Shown piece after piece: positions 42,724 through 50,533 of a stretch of DNA of 64,000 nt (the stretch's first letter is position 1; the number at the start of each line of letters is the position of its first letter). The stretch comes from Streptomyces sp. AC555_RSS877 (GTDB lineage Bacteria > Actinomycetota > Actinomycetes > Streptomycetales > Streptomycetaceae): assembly GCF_019049245.1 (NCBI RefSeq), contig NZ_JAGMUK010000025.1:1-64000 (forward strand), read 5' to 3'. Under the pieces are notes generated by a model that had not been told where the DNA came from, ran no database searches, and worked only from the letters and a program-made list of their open reading frames with translations. The position numbers and the translations under genes are program-made.

Positions 42724-43523
42724 CCCGGCGCCGCTTCGCCCTCGGCCTCGCCGTCGTCGCGGTCCCTCTCGGCCTCGCTCTCCTCGGCCCCCTGCTCACC
42801 GGCGCCCCCGGCCCCCGTTCCCCGTCCTTCACCCTGGGCGGCGGACACTGGCTGGGCACCGACTTCGTCGGCCGGGACGTCTGGCAGCAGGTCCTGCACG
42901 GCGGCCGTACGGTCGTCCTCACCGCCCTGGCCGCGACCGCCCTCGCCTACCTCGTCGCGCTGCCCGTCGGTCTGGTCAGCGCGCTCACCCACGTACGGCG
43001 GCTGGAGGAGCTGCTGATGCGACCGCTGGACGTGCTGCTCGCCGTCCCGTCGCTGCTGCTGATCCTGCTCGTGGCGTCCGTGTTCACGCCGGGCGCGGCC
43101 GGGATCGCGCTGCTCGTCGCGCTGGTGAACGTGCCCGACGCGGCCCGGATCGTACGGGCGGCCGCGGGCGAGGCCGCCGCCCGGCCCGCGGTGGAGGCGC
43201 TGCGCATGCAGGGCGAGACGTGGTGGCGCATCGCCGTCGGTTACGTCGGCCGCTCGGCCCTGCGCACCCTCGCCGCCGACGCCGGTATCCGCCTGACCGG
43301 CGTGCTCTACCTGGTCTCCACGGCCGCGTTCCTCGGCGTGGGCGTCGCTCCGGACGCCGCCGACTGGGCGGTCATGGTCGACCGCAACCGCACCGGCCTG
43401 TTCGTCCAGCCCTGGGCCGTGGTGGTGCCCGCGCTGCTGATCGTGGCGCTGACGACGGGCACGAACCTGCTCTTCGACGCGGCACTCGAAAAGACCCCGG
43501 TGAAGAAGGGACGACGTCCGTGA
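42720..43523 (+). CDS. ABC permease, OppC/NikC type
   Basis: 267 aa, ATGA overlap. The conserved HWLGTDFVGRDVWQQVLHGGRTVVLTALAAT motif of OppC/NikC permeases is at residues 43-75 and the EAA loop is around AALRMQGETWWRIAVGYVG. Short for the family and lacking the usual N-terminal cytoplasmic extension. Overlaps the ATPase gene by 4 nt. Confidence 0.94.
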   Translation: MTRRRFALGLAVVAVPLGLALLGPLLTGAPGPRSPSFTLGGGHWLGTDFVGRDVWQQVLHGGRTVVLTALAATALAYLVALPVGLVSALTHVRRLEELLMRPLDVLLAVPSLLLILLVASVFTPGAAGIALLVALVNVPDAARIVRAAAGEAAARPAVEALRMQGETWWRIAVGYVGRSALRTLAADAGIRLTGVLYLVSTAAFLGVGVAPDAADWAVMVDRNRTGLFVQPWAVVVPALLIVALTTGTNLLFDAALEKTPVKKGRRP

Positions 43524-45097
43524 ACCACGAGACGGACCCCGTCGTGGAGCTCCGCGACCTGCGTGTCGAGATCGACGGCCGCGCGATCGTCGACGGAGTG
43601 AACCTGCGGGTGCCGCCCGGGAAGGTGACGGCCATCGTCGGCGCCTCCGGCAGCGGCAAGACCACGACCGGGCTCGCCCTGCTGGGGGAGTACCCGCCCG
43701 GCGCCCGGGTCACGGGAGAGATCCGCCGAGCCGGCACCGGCGACCTGGTCGGATACGTGCCCCAGCACCCCGCGGCCGTCCTCAACCCCGCCCGCCGCAT
43801 CAGCGCCCTGCTCCAGGACATCGCCCGCCCCCAGGTCCGCCACCTGCCCCGCGCCGAACGCCGTACGGCGGCCCGCGCGCTGGTCCTGCGCGCCCTGTCC
43901 GACGCCCAACTCGCCGATCCGGCCGCCATGCTGCGCCGCCACCCCCACCAGCTCTCCGGCGGCCAGCAGCAGCGTGTCGTCCTCGCCCAGGCCCTGCTGC
44001 TCGGCGCCCGCGTCGTCGTCGCCGACGAACCGACCACCGGCCAGGACGCGTTGACCAAGAGCCGTATCGTCGAGCAGCTGGCGGCGGTCGCGGCGCGCGG
44101 CATCGCGGTCGTCCTGCTCAGCCACGACCTGGACGTCGTCCGGGCGCTCGCGGACGAGGTACTGGTGATGCGCGCGGGCCGGGTCGTGGAGTCGGGGCCG
44201 GCGGAGCGGCTGTGGCGGGCTCCCCGGCACGAGTGGACCCGTCGTCTGCTCGACGTGCAGCGGCCGTCCCCGCAGGAAGGGACGAACGTCGACGACGGCC
44301 AAGCTGTACTGCGGGTACGGGACTTGACGGCCGCACACGGCCGCACCACCGTCCTGCGCGTCCCGCAGCTCGCCCTGCGCGCCCGCGAGTGCCTGGCCGT
44401 CGTCGGCAGATCGGGCAGCGGCAAGACCACCCTCGCCCGCTGTCTGGCGGGGCTGCACCGCGATCACGACGGCGAGCTCCTGCTCGACGGCGGCGCCCTG
44501 CCGCGCAGCCTGCGCCACCGCGACCGTGCACAACTCGCCGCCGTGCAGTACGTCTTCCAGGACGCCCGAGCGGCCTTCGACGAACACCGCGCGATCCTCG
44601 GCCAGGTGGCCCGCACCGCGATCCGGCTGCGCGGCGCGGACGACCGTACGGCCACTGAGGAGGCGTCGGCCACCCTGGGCCGTCTCGGCCTCTCCACCGA
44701 GCTCGCCCACCGGCTTCCCGGCGAACTCTCCGGCGGCGAACTCCAGCGCGCCGCCCTCGCCCGCGCCCTGCTCGCCCGCCCCCGGATCCTGATCTGCGAC
44801 GAGATCACCTCCGGCCTCGACACCGTCACCCGGCGCGCCCTCCTCGACCTCCTCGCCGGCCTGGTGGGCGACCACGACGACCTGTCCCTCGTCCTCGTCA
44901 CCCACGACCTGGACACCGCGCGCCTGGCCCACCGCATCGCCGTACTGGACGCGGGCGAACTCGTCGAACAGGGGCCGACGGAACAGATACTGACGCGCCC
45001 TCAACACCCTTTCACCATCTCCCTCATGGAGACGACGGCGCATCTGGTGTCGGGAGACGGCTCGACCGTCACCAACCGGTCAGCAGCAGGTGGTTGA
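43520..45097 (+). CDS. Fused double ABC ATPase (NikD-NikE/OppD-OppF type)
   Basis: 525 aa with two complete nucleotide-binding domains. First: Walker A GASGSGKTT, signature LSGGQQQR, Walker B VVVADEPTTGQD. Second (from about residue 262): Walker A GRSGSGKTT, signature LSGGELQR, Walker B ILICDEITSGLD. The second domain has Ile where most have Pro after the catalytic Glu. It powers the importer formed by the two preceding permeases, so a single gene completes the transporter. The last 29 nt overlap the convergent membrane-protein gene. End of the operon. Confidence 0.95.
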   Translation: MNHETDPVVELRDLRVEIDGRAIVDGVNLRVPPGKVTAIVGASGSGKTTTGLALLGEYPPGARVTGEIRRAGTGDLVGYVPQHPAAVLNPARRISALLQDIARPQVRHLPRAERRTAARALVLRALSDAQLADPAAMLRRHPHQLSGGQQQRVVLAQALLLGARVVVADEPTTGQDALTKSRIVEQLAAVAARGIAVVLLSHDLDVVRALADEVLVMRAGRVVESGPAERLWRAPRHEWTRRLLDVQRPSPQEGTNVDDGQAVLRVRDLTAAHGRTTVLRVPQLALRARECLAVVGRSGSGKTTLARCLAGLHRDHDGELLLDGGALPRSLRHRDRAQLAAVQYVFQDARAAFDEHRAILGQVARTAIRLRGADDRTATEEASATLGRLGLSTELAHRLPGELSGGELQRAALARALLARPRILICDEITSGLDTVTRRALLDLLAGLVGDHDDLSLVLVTHDLDTARLAHRIAVLDAGELVEQGPTEQILTRPQHPFTISLMETTAHLVSGDGSTVTNRSAAGG

Positions 45098-46385
45098 TCA
45101 GCAGCGCCAGCACCGCCTGTGCCGCCAGCCATCCCCGCACTCCTGTCAGCCACGCACACGCAGGCAGCAACCACACCGCGAACGGCAGCCAGATGCGTTC
45201 CGTCTCCGCCTTGCTCATGCCGGACAGGTCCGCGACGAGCAGCGCGGTGAGCGCGGCCAGCACGAGCACACCCAGGCGGGTGTCCGGCCGCCGGCGCCGG
45301 TGGGCGAGCGTGACGCCGGTGCGCCGCAGCCCCGCCACCGTCGCCGGTCCCACGATCAGCGCCGTGCACGCCAGGTTCGCCCACACCCAGTAGCCGTACG
45401 GCCGGATGCCGCCCGAGCCTTGGTGGTAGCGGCGGACCAGCAGCCGGTACGCCTCCCACCAGTCGAATCCGGCGGCGGTGAACCCGACCGGGACGACCAG
45501 GAACCCGGCCATCAGGAACGGGAGCGGGCGGATGCGGTGCGGGCCCAGGAGGAGGGCGGCGCCGGCGATCAGGACGAAGAGCGTCAGGCCGTACGACAGG
45601 TAGAGGGTCAGGCCGAACAGGAGGCCCGAGGCCACCCCGGTCCACCCCGGCCGGCGTCCCGTCACCGCCAGGGCGAGGAACGCGACCGCCCAGGCCGCGA
45701 CCGCCGCGAAGTAGCCGTCGGCGGACGTGCCGACCCACACGGCGGCCGGGGCCAGGACGAGGAAGGGCGCGGCGCGGCGGGCGAGCGACTCGTCCGCGAG
45801 GGTCCGTACGGTGACCAGGACCGCGACCGCCGCCGTCGTGCCGACGGTGATGCACCAGGTGCCCGCCCAGCCCCCGCCGCCCAGCCCGAGGCGGTCCAGG
45901 AGGACGAAGGTGAGGGTGGCCCCCGGGGGATGGCCGGCGACGTGGGCGGGCCAGTTGTCGGGCGAGTCGATCAGGATGTGGTGGTGGAAGTCCGCGAGGG
46001 CCGCCGGGATGTCGGGGAAGCGGTCGACGGCCCGGAGGTACTCGTTCCTGGTCGTCAGCTGCTCGGCGACGCCCCGGTGCCAGCCGTCGACGAGCGCGAG
46101 GGACCAGGTCCAGGCCATGCCGACGGCCCACACGGTCGGCAGCAGCGCGCGCCACGGCAGCCGGGCGGCGAGGACGGGGCCGTACGCCACGACCGCCACC
46201 CCGATCGCCAGTGCGGCCGGCGTGCCGGGGCCGACATGCGGATCCCAGGTCGCCAGCAGGGGTGGCCAGCCGACGCGGAGCGTGCCGTCCCGTGCCTGGA
46301 CGGCGGTGCCGACCAGGACGGCCGTCGCCACGAGCAGCGCTGCGGCCAGGGCCGCGTACAGGTCACGTCTCAGATCGCGGTTCAC
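45069..46385 (-). CDS. Multi-pass membrane protein (GT-C glycosyltransferase-like)
   Basis: 438 aa from GTG 46385 (TTG 46391 is an alternative; neither has a strong ribosome site). Ten or more hydrophobic segments. The first large loop contains RNEYLRAVDRFPDIPAALADFHHHILIDSPDNWPAHVAGHPPGATL, whose acidic/His-rich character recalls extracytoplasmic loops of lipid-linked sugar transferases. Its neighbours at 48-50 kb include a family-2 glycosyltransferase and a DUF2064 protein, so a role in surface glycan or glycolipid assembly is plausible. Stop overlaps the ABC ATPase gene by 29 nt (convergent). Substrate unknown. Confidence 0.8.
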   Translation of the reverse strand: MNRDLRRDLYAALAAALLVATAVLVGTAVQARDGTLRVGWPPLLATWDPHVGPGTPAALAIGVAVVAYGPVLAARLPWRALLPTVWAVGMAWTWSLALVDGWHRGVAEQLTTRNEYLRAVDRFPDIPAALADFHHHILIDSPDNWPAHVAGHPPGATLTFVLLDRLGLGGGGWAGTWCITVGTTAAVAVLVTVRTLADESLARRAAPFLVLAPAAVWVGTSADGYFAAVAAWAVAFLALAVTGRRPGWTGVASGLLFGLTLYLSYGLTLFVLIAGAALLLGPHRIRPLPFLMAGFLVVPVGFTAAGFDWWEAYRLLVRRYHQGSGGIRPYGYWVWANLACTALIVGPATVAGLRRTGVTLAHRRRRPDTRLGVLVLAALTALLVADLSGMSKAETERIWLPFAVWLLPACAWLTGVRGWLAAQAVLALLINHLLLTGW

Positions 46386-46498
46386 GCGCAAACGCTAGGT
46401 CGCGAGGACTCGTCCGGACGGCTGACAGGCGCGGACGTCAGGGATTCGTCATGGTTCGCGGGCCCGTTCCCGGGCGGAGGCGGGCCTACGGTCGGGGC

Positions 46499-47758
46499 AT
46501 GGCACGCACCTCCTCCTCGCCACGCCCCCTTTCGTCGCCACGCACTCCCTTCTCGCCCGCGTTCTGGCGCAGCCCGCTGCGCGGCCCCTGGTTCACCTCG
46601 GTGCTCGGTGTCGTGCTGCTCGGCGGGATCACCGTGCTGTTCGTGACCGGGCTGCTGTCGTACGCCGCCTACAACCCCGACCTGTCACGGGTGAACGACA
46701 CGACGCCGGACAAGGGGCTCCTCGGCTTCTATCTCTTCTCCTGGCCGACCGACCCGCACTGGCTGTACCGCCTCGTCCAGGGCGTCCACGTCACTCTCGG
46801 GATCACCCTGATCCCCGTGCTCCTGGCCAAGCTGTGGTCCGTCGTACCGAAGCTGTTCACGCTGCCGCCCGCCCGGTCGCTCGCACACGCGCTGGAGCGG
46901 CTTTCGCTGGTGCTCCTGGTCGGCGGCGGCCTCTTCGAGTTCGTGACCGGCGTGCTCAACGTCCAGTTGGACTACGTCTTCCCCGGCTCCTTCTATCCCC
47001 TGCACTTCTACGGCGCCTGGGTGTTCTTCGCCGCCTTCGTCGCGCACGCCGTACTCAAGACGCCGATGGCTTTGCGCAATCTGCGTCAACTACGACAAGA
47101 AGAAAGCGAGTTGATGTCCCCGGACCCCGTCGAGCCCACCGTGACCCGACGCGGCGCCCTCGGGCTGGTCGGCGGCGGCTCACTGCTGCTGTTCGCCACC
47201 ACGGCCGGGCAGAACTTCGACGGGCCGCTGCGCAGGACCGCCCTGCTCGCCCCGCACGGGGGTGCCGAACCGGGCGGCGGGCCCGGCGGCTTCCAGATCA
47301 ACAAGACCGCCGCGTACGCCGGGATCGACGCGGCCGAGACGGGCGAGGAGGCGTGGCGGCTGATCGTCGTCGGGCGTGATGGGACCGTACGGCTCAGCCG
47401 CGCCAACCTGCTTCAACTCCCCCTGCACAGCGCAGCGTTGCCCATCGCCTGCGTGGAGGGCTGGTCGACCTCCGACCAGTGGTGGCGCGGCGTGCGGCTG
47501 CGTGACCTCGCCGGCCTCGTCGGACACGACGACCCGCCCGACGTCCTCGTTGAGTCCCTGCAACGCCGTGGCGCCTTCCGGCGGGCCGCCCTGCGCGCCA
47601 ACCAGGTCGCCGACCCGCGTTCCCTGCTCGCCCTGTTCGTCAACGGCGAGGACCTGACCCCGGATCACGGCCACCCGGCGCGGGTCATCGTGCCCGCAGC
47701 GCCCGGGGTGGTCAACACCAAGTGGGTGGCCCGGATGACATTCGGAGGAGACCTGTGA
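46499..47758 (+). CDS. Membrane-anchored molybdopterin oxidoreductase (sulfite oxidase/YedY fold)
   Basis: 419 aa from ATG 46499. Residues 30-200 form a four-helix membrane domain with several histidines (HWLYRLVQGVHVTLG, LHFYGAWVFFAAFVAHAVLK), compatible with a cytochrome b-like haem domain. The C-terminal half is an oxidoreductase molybdopterin-binding domain: IACVEGWSTSDQWWRGVRLRDL, with the Cys that would ligate molybdenum, and a late MTFGGD end. The catalytic half lies after a TRRGALGLVGGGSLLL segment that looks like an internal Tat-like export region. Substrate unknown; YedY relatives reduce protein methionine sulfoxide. Overlaps the next gene by 4 nt. Confidence 0.9.
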   Translation: MARTSSSPRPLSSPRTPFSPAFWRSPLRGPWFTSVLGVVLLGGITVLFVTGLLSYAAYNPDLSRVNDTTPDKGLLGFYLFSWPTDPHWLYRLVQGVHVTLGITLIPVLLAKLWSVVPKLFTLPPARSLAHALERLSLVLLVGGGLFEFVTGVLNVQLDYVFPGSFYPLHFYGAWVFFAAFVAHAVLKTPMALRNLRQLRQEESELMSPDPVEPTVTRRGALGLVGGGSLLLFATTAGQNFDGPLRRTALLAPHGGAEPGGGPGGFQINKTAAYAGIDAAETGEEAWRLIVVGRDGTVRLSRANLLQLPLHSAALPIACVEGWSTSDQWWRGVRLRDLAGLVGHDDPPDVLVESLQRRGAFRRAALRANQVADPRSLLALFVNGEDLTPDHGHPARVIVPAAPGVVNTKWVARMTFGGDL

Positions 47759-48222
47759 GGCGCCCCCGCCCCCGGTTCGTCGTCGGCAGCCCGCTGCAGC
47801 TCCTGCTCCTGGCCTGCTCGTTCGCCCTCGCCGCGTACGCGGGCGTACGGCTGCTCGCGGGGGACTGGTTCGGGGTCGCGCTGTGGATCGTGGGCGCGGC
47901 CCTCCTGCACGACCTGGTGCTGCTGCCGCTGTACACCGTGCTCGACCGCGCCCTCGTGAAGGCGGCGGGCCGCAGGCGGGCGCAGGTGGCGTACGTCCGC
48001 GTGCCGGCCGCCCTCTCCGGGCTGCTGCTGCTCGTGTGGTTCCCGCTGATCAGCGGGCGGGTGTCGGGGCGTTACGCCTCCGCCACCGGCCTGTCCCCGG
48101 ACGGCTTCCTGGCCCGCTGGCTGCTGCTGACGGCCGCACTGTTCGGCGGCTCGGCGCTGCTGTTCCTGCTGCGGCTGCGGCTGCGCAGGGCGACGAAGGA
48201 ACGCCCGTCGGCCGCCCACTGA
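47755..48222 (+). CDS. Small integral membrane protein (155 aa)
   Basis: GTG 47755 with GGAGGAG upstream and a 4-nt overlap with the oxidoreductase gene. Four predicted hydrophobic helices (LQLLLLACSFALAAYAG, GVALWIVGAALLHDLVLLPLY, ALSGLLLLVWFPLI, RWLLLTAALFGGSALLFLL) and a basic C-terminus. Likely a membrane partner of the molybdo-enzyme. The last 151 nt lie opposite the 3' end of the methyltransferase gene at 48072-49100. Confidence 0.8.
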   Translation: MRRPRPRFVVGSPLQLLLLACSFALAAYAGVRLLAGDWFGVALWIVGAALLHDLVLLPLYTVLDRALVKAAGRRRAQVAYVRVPAALSGLLLLVWFPLISGRVSGRYASATGLSPDGFLARWLLLTAALFGGSALLFLLRLRLRRATKERPSAAH

Positions 48223-49100
48223 CCGTCGGCACACCACCCCGCGCGCTCGGCATACCGCAGCAGGGCCGGTGTGCCGAGCCGTGCCCAGGGGAACGGGCTG
48301 CCGGTCGCGCCCCGGGCGTCGGTCACATGAACCAGTACGCGTTCGTCGAGGTCCAGCCCCGGCACGGTCTCGGCCATCAACAGGCCGCCCGGACTCAGAA
48401 GTTGGGTCATCCGGTCCAGAAGGGCAGCCGGATCACCGCCGATTCCCACGTTGCCGTCGATCAGGAGCGCCGTGCCCCAGCGGCCCTCGCCGGGCAGCGG
48501 CTCGAAGACCGAGCGACGCAGCGCCGGTCCGCCGAGCGCCTCCGTCCGGGAGACGGCCGCCTCGCTGACGTCGATGCCGAGCACCCGCCGCCCGCGCACG
48601 CCCAGGGCCGCCACCAGACGCCCCGGCCCGCAGCCGACGTCGAGGACCGCGCCCTCGCAGTGCCGCAGCACCTTCAGGTCCGCCGCGTCGGCGTCCGCGC
48701 ACCAGCGCTCCACCTCCAGCGGGAGCAGCCAGCCGTCGTCCCGGCGCAGGAAGAGCGGGCCGCGACCGGTGCGCAGGGCGTCCGCGTAGGGGTCGGCGGA
48801 CCAGGGCCCGGCGTCGGCGACAGGCACCCGCTGCCGCACGATCCCGGTCGCGCGTATCGGGTCCGTGGCCTCAACCGTGCGCGTCGGGCCCGTGACCCCT
48901 GCCGTGCGTATCGGGTCCGTGGCCTCAACCGTGCGCGTCGGGCCCGTGACCCCTGCCGTGCGTATCGGCCCCTTGACCTCCGTCGTGCTCATGGCGCCCG
49001 AAGCCTCCGTAGCGCTCGTGGTGCCTGAAGCCCCTGCCGTGCTCGTGGCGCCTGATACCCCCGCCGTACTCATCGCCCCCGAAGCCCCCGCCGTGCTCAT
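48072..49100 (-). CDS. Class I SAM methyltransferase with repetitive N-terminus
   Basis: 342 aa, ATG 49100 overlapping the upstream stop by 4 nt. Residues 1-85 are Thr/Ala/Gly/Val repeats (TAGVTGPTRTVEATDPIR occurs twice exactly); the folded part starts near RQRVPVADAGPWSADPYADALR. SAM motif I is AVLDVGCGPGRLVAALG, then RVLGIDVSEAAVSR. Recognisable sequence ends near FVALRSRS; the last 34 residues are antisense to the neighbouring gene and Ser/Arg-rich, so the true stop or a frameshift may be upstream of 48072. An internal start (for example GTG near 48836) would skip the repeats. Confidence 0.8.
   Translation of the reverse strand: MSTAGASGAMSTAGVSGATSTAGASGTTSATEASGAMSTTEVKGPIRTAGVTGPTRTVEATDPIRTAGVTGPTRTVEATDPIRATGIVRQRVPVADAGPWSADPYADALRTGRGPLFLRRDDGWLLPLEVERWCADADAADLKVLRHCEGAVLDVGCGPGRLVAALGVRGRRVLGIDVSEAAVSRTEALGGPALRRSVFEPLPGEGRWGTALLIDGNVGIGGDPAALLDRMTQLLSPGGLLMAETVPGLDLDERVLVHVTDARGATGSPFPWARLGTPALLRYAERAGWCADGQWAADGRSFVALRSRSRSRNSSAEPPNSAAVSSSQRARKPSGDRPVAEA
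48853..48960. repeat. 54-bp perfect tandem duplication
   Basis: 48853-48906 and 48907-48960 are identical, and a partial third copy starts at 48961. It encodes an 18-residue repeat in the methyltransferase N-terminus. Confidence 0.93.
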
Positions 49101-49708
49101 CGGGCCCCGGTCGCGCTGAGCCGGGCCAGTTCCGTCGCGAAGTGCCCGCCGGGGGCGGCGCGGGCCACCACGGCCGCGTCGTCCGCCGTGTCCACGTCCC
49201 GCAGGGGCGGCAGGTCCCGCACCTTCAGCCCGGCGAGCCGCGCCCGCTGGGCGGCCCCTGTCGAGGGCGTCGACATCGGCACCCCCAACAGCAGCGCGGG
49301 GTCCGGAGCGGTCAGGCCCAGCGCCCAGAAGCCGCCGTCCTCGGCGGGCCCGAAGTACGCGTCGCAGTCCGCGAAGTCCACGGTGAGCAGCGCCGGCGTC
49401 ACCTGCGGGGTGTCCATGCCGATGAGGAGGGCCGGGCCGTCGCAGCCCGCGAAGGCGGCGGCCAGCCGTTCGTCGAGGCCGCCCGCGCACTGCCGTACGA
49501 CCTCGAAGCCGGGCGGCAGCCAAGGGCCGGGCTCGCCCTCCAGGACGAGGACCCGGCGCCGCGCGGGCGTCCGCGCCACCGCGTCCAGGGTGTCCGCGAG
49601 GGACGCCTCCGCGAGCGCGGCCGCCTCCCGGGGCGTGAACGGCGGGGTCAGCCGGGTCTTCACCCGGCCCGGGCGAGGCTCCTTGGCGATGACTAGCAGT
49701 GTGGTCAC
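49097..49708 (-). CDS. DUF2064 (TIGR04282-type) nucleotidyl/glycosyltransferase-like protein
   Basis: 203 aa. N-terminal MTTLLVIAKEPRPGRVKTRLTPPFTPREAAALAEASLADTL and the central LLIGMDTPQVTPALL are the family hallmarks (GT-A/nucleotidyltransferase-like fold, with the DTP in place of a DxD metal site). Database entries often call it arsenosugar biosynthesis glycosyltransferase, which is not established here since no arsenic genes are nearby. Overlaps both neighbours by 4 nt, forming an operon with the family-2 glycosyltransferase and the methyltransferase. Confidence 0.88.
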   Translation of the reverse strand: MTTLLVIAKEPRPGRVKTRLTPPFTPREAAALAEASLADTLDAVARTPARRRVLVLEGEPGPWLPPGFEVVRQCAGGLDERLAAAFAGCDGPALLIGMDTPQVTPALLTVDFADCDAYFGPAEDGGFWALGLTAPDPALLLGVPMSTPSTGAAQRARLAGLKVRDLPPLRDVDTADDAAVVARAAPGGHFATELARLSATGAR

Positions 49709-50421
49709 GCGTGGATTCCCTTCTCGGTGGCCGTCCCGGTCCCGGTCAGTACGCGGCTCATGTCGCGTACCGCCTGCCAGGTGCCGAGCCAGGTGCCGGT
49801 CACCTTGGAGGCGCCGGTGCGCGGTCGGTAGGGGACGTCGTGCTCGGTGATCCGCCAGCCCGCGTCGGCCGCGCGTACGACCATCTCCAGCGGATAGCCG
49901 CTGCGTCGGTCCGTGAGGCCGAGGGCGAGCAGCGGCTCGCGCCGGGCGGCGCGCAGCGGGCCGAGGTCGTGCAGGCGCAGTCCGGTGCGGCGGCGGAGCA
50001 GCCGGGTCAGGGCGAGGTTGCCGGCCCGGGCGTGCGGCGGCCAGGCGCCGCGGGTCTGCGGGCGGCGCCGGCCGAGGACCAGGTCCGCCTCACCGGCCTG
50101 CACCTCGTGGACGAACGGCTCCAGGCCGGCCGGGTCGAGGGAGGCGTCGCAGTCGCAGAAGCAGACGATGTCGGCCGTGGCGGCCGTCAGGCCCGCGTGG
50201 CAGGCGGCGCCGAATCCGCGCCGCTCCTCGTGCACGACCTGCGCGCCGAGGGCGTGGGCGATACGGGCCGAGCCGTCCGTGGACCCGTTGTCCACGACCA
50301 GCGCCCGCCAGCCGGGCGGGATGCGTTCCAGCACCCACGGCAGTGCCTCGGCCTCGTCGAGGCAGGGGAGGACGACGTCCACGGAGACGGGGCCCCGGGC
50401 GGGATCGGAAGAGGTGGTCAC
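49705..50421 (-). CDS. Family 2 glycosyltransferase
   Basis: 238 aa from GTG 50421. GT-A fold: VDVVLPCLDEAEALPWVLERIPPGWRALVVDNGSTDGS (residues 13-50) and the metal-binding DCDASLDP near residue 87. YPLEMVVRAADAGWRITEHDVPYRPRTGASKV is typical of dolichyl-phosphate-mannose synthase-like enzymes. No membrane anchor. Would transfer a sugar from a nucleotide donor to a lipid or other acceptor; first gene of the leftward three-gene unit. Confidence 0.92.
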   Translation of the reverse strand: MTTSSDPARGPVSVDVVLPCLDEAEALPWVLERIPPGWRALVVDNGSTDGSARIAHALGAQVVHEERRGFGAACHAGLTAATADIVCFCDCDASLDPAGLEPFVHEVQAGEADLVLGRRRPQTRGAWPPHARAGNLALTRLLRRRTGLRLHDLGPLRAARREPLLALGLTDRRSGYPLEMVVRAADAGWRITEHDVPYRPRTGASKVTGTWLGTWQAVRDMSRVLTGTGTATEKGIHA

Positions 50422-50533
50422 GGCTCTCACCCTACGAGCGCAAAACTCGCATATCGGGCCCCGGCTTCTTACGAAACGCGGACGTCGGCAGCCCGGGGCG
50501 TCGGCGGACCGCCGACGGTGCGAGGCTGGCGGC

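Noticed and set aside
33680..45097. Known coelibactin, staphylopine or EDDS cluster
   Set aside because: No NRPS modules (coelibactin), no nicotianamine synthase or opine dehydrogenase (staphylopine), and no ornithine-cyclodeaminase-like gene that I associate with EDDS. Only the transport and regulatory logic is shared.
48853..48960. CRISPR-like repeats
   Set aside because: The copies are directly adjacent with no spacers and lie in a coding frame; the same holds for 20411-20530 and 8877-8930.
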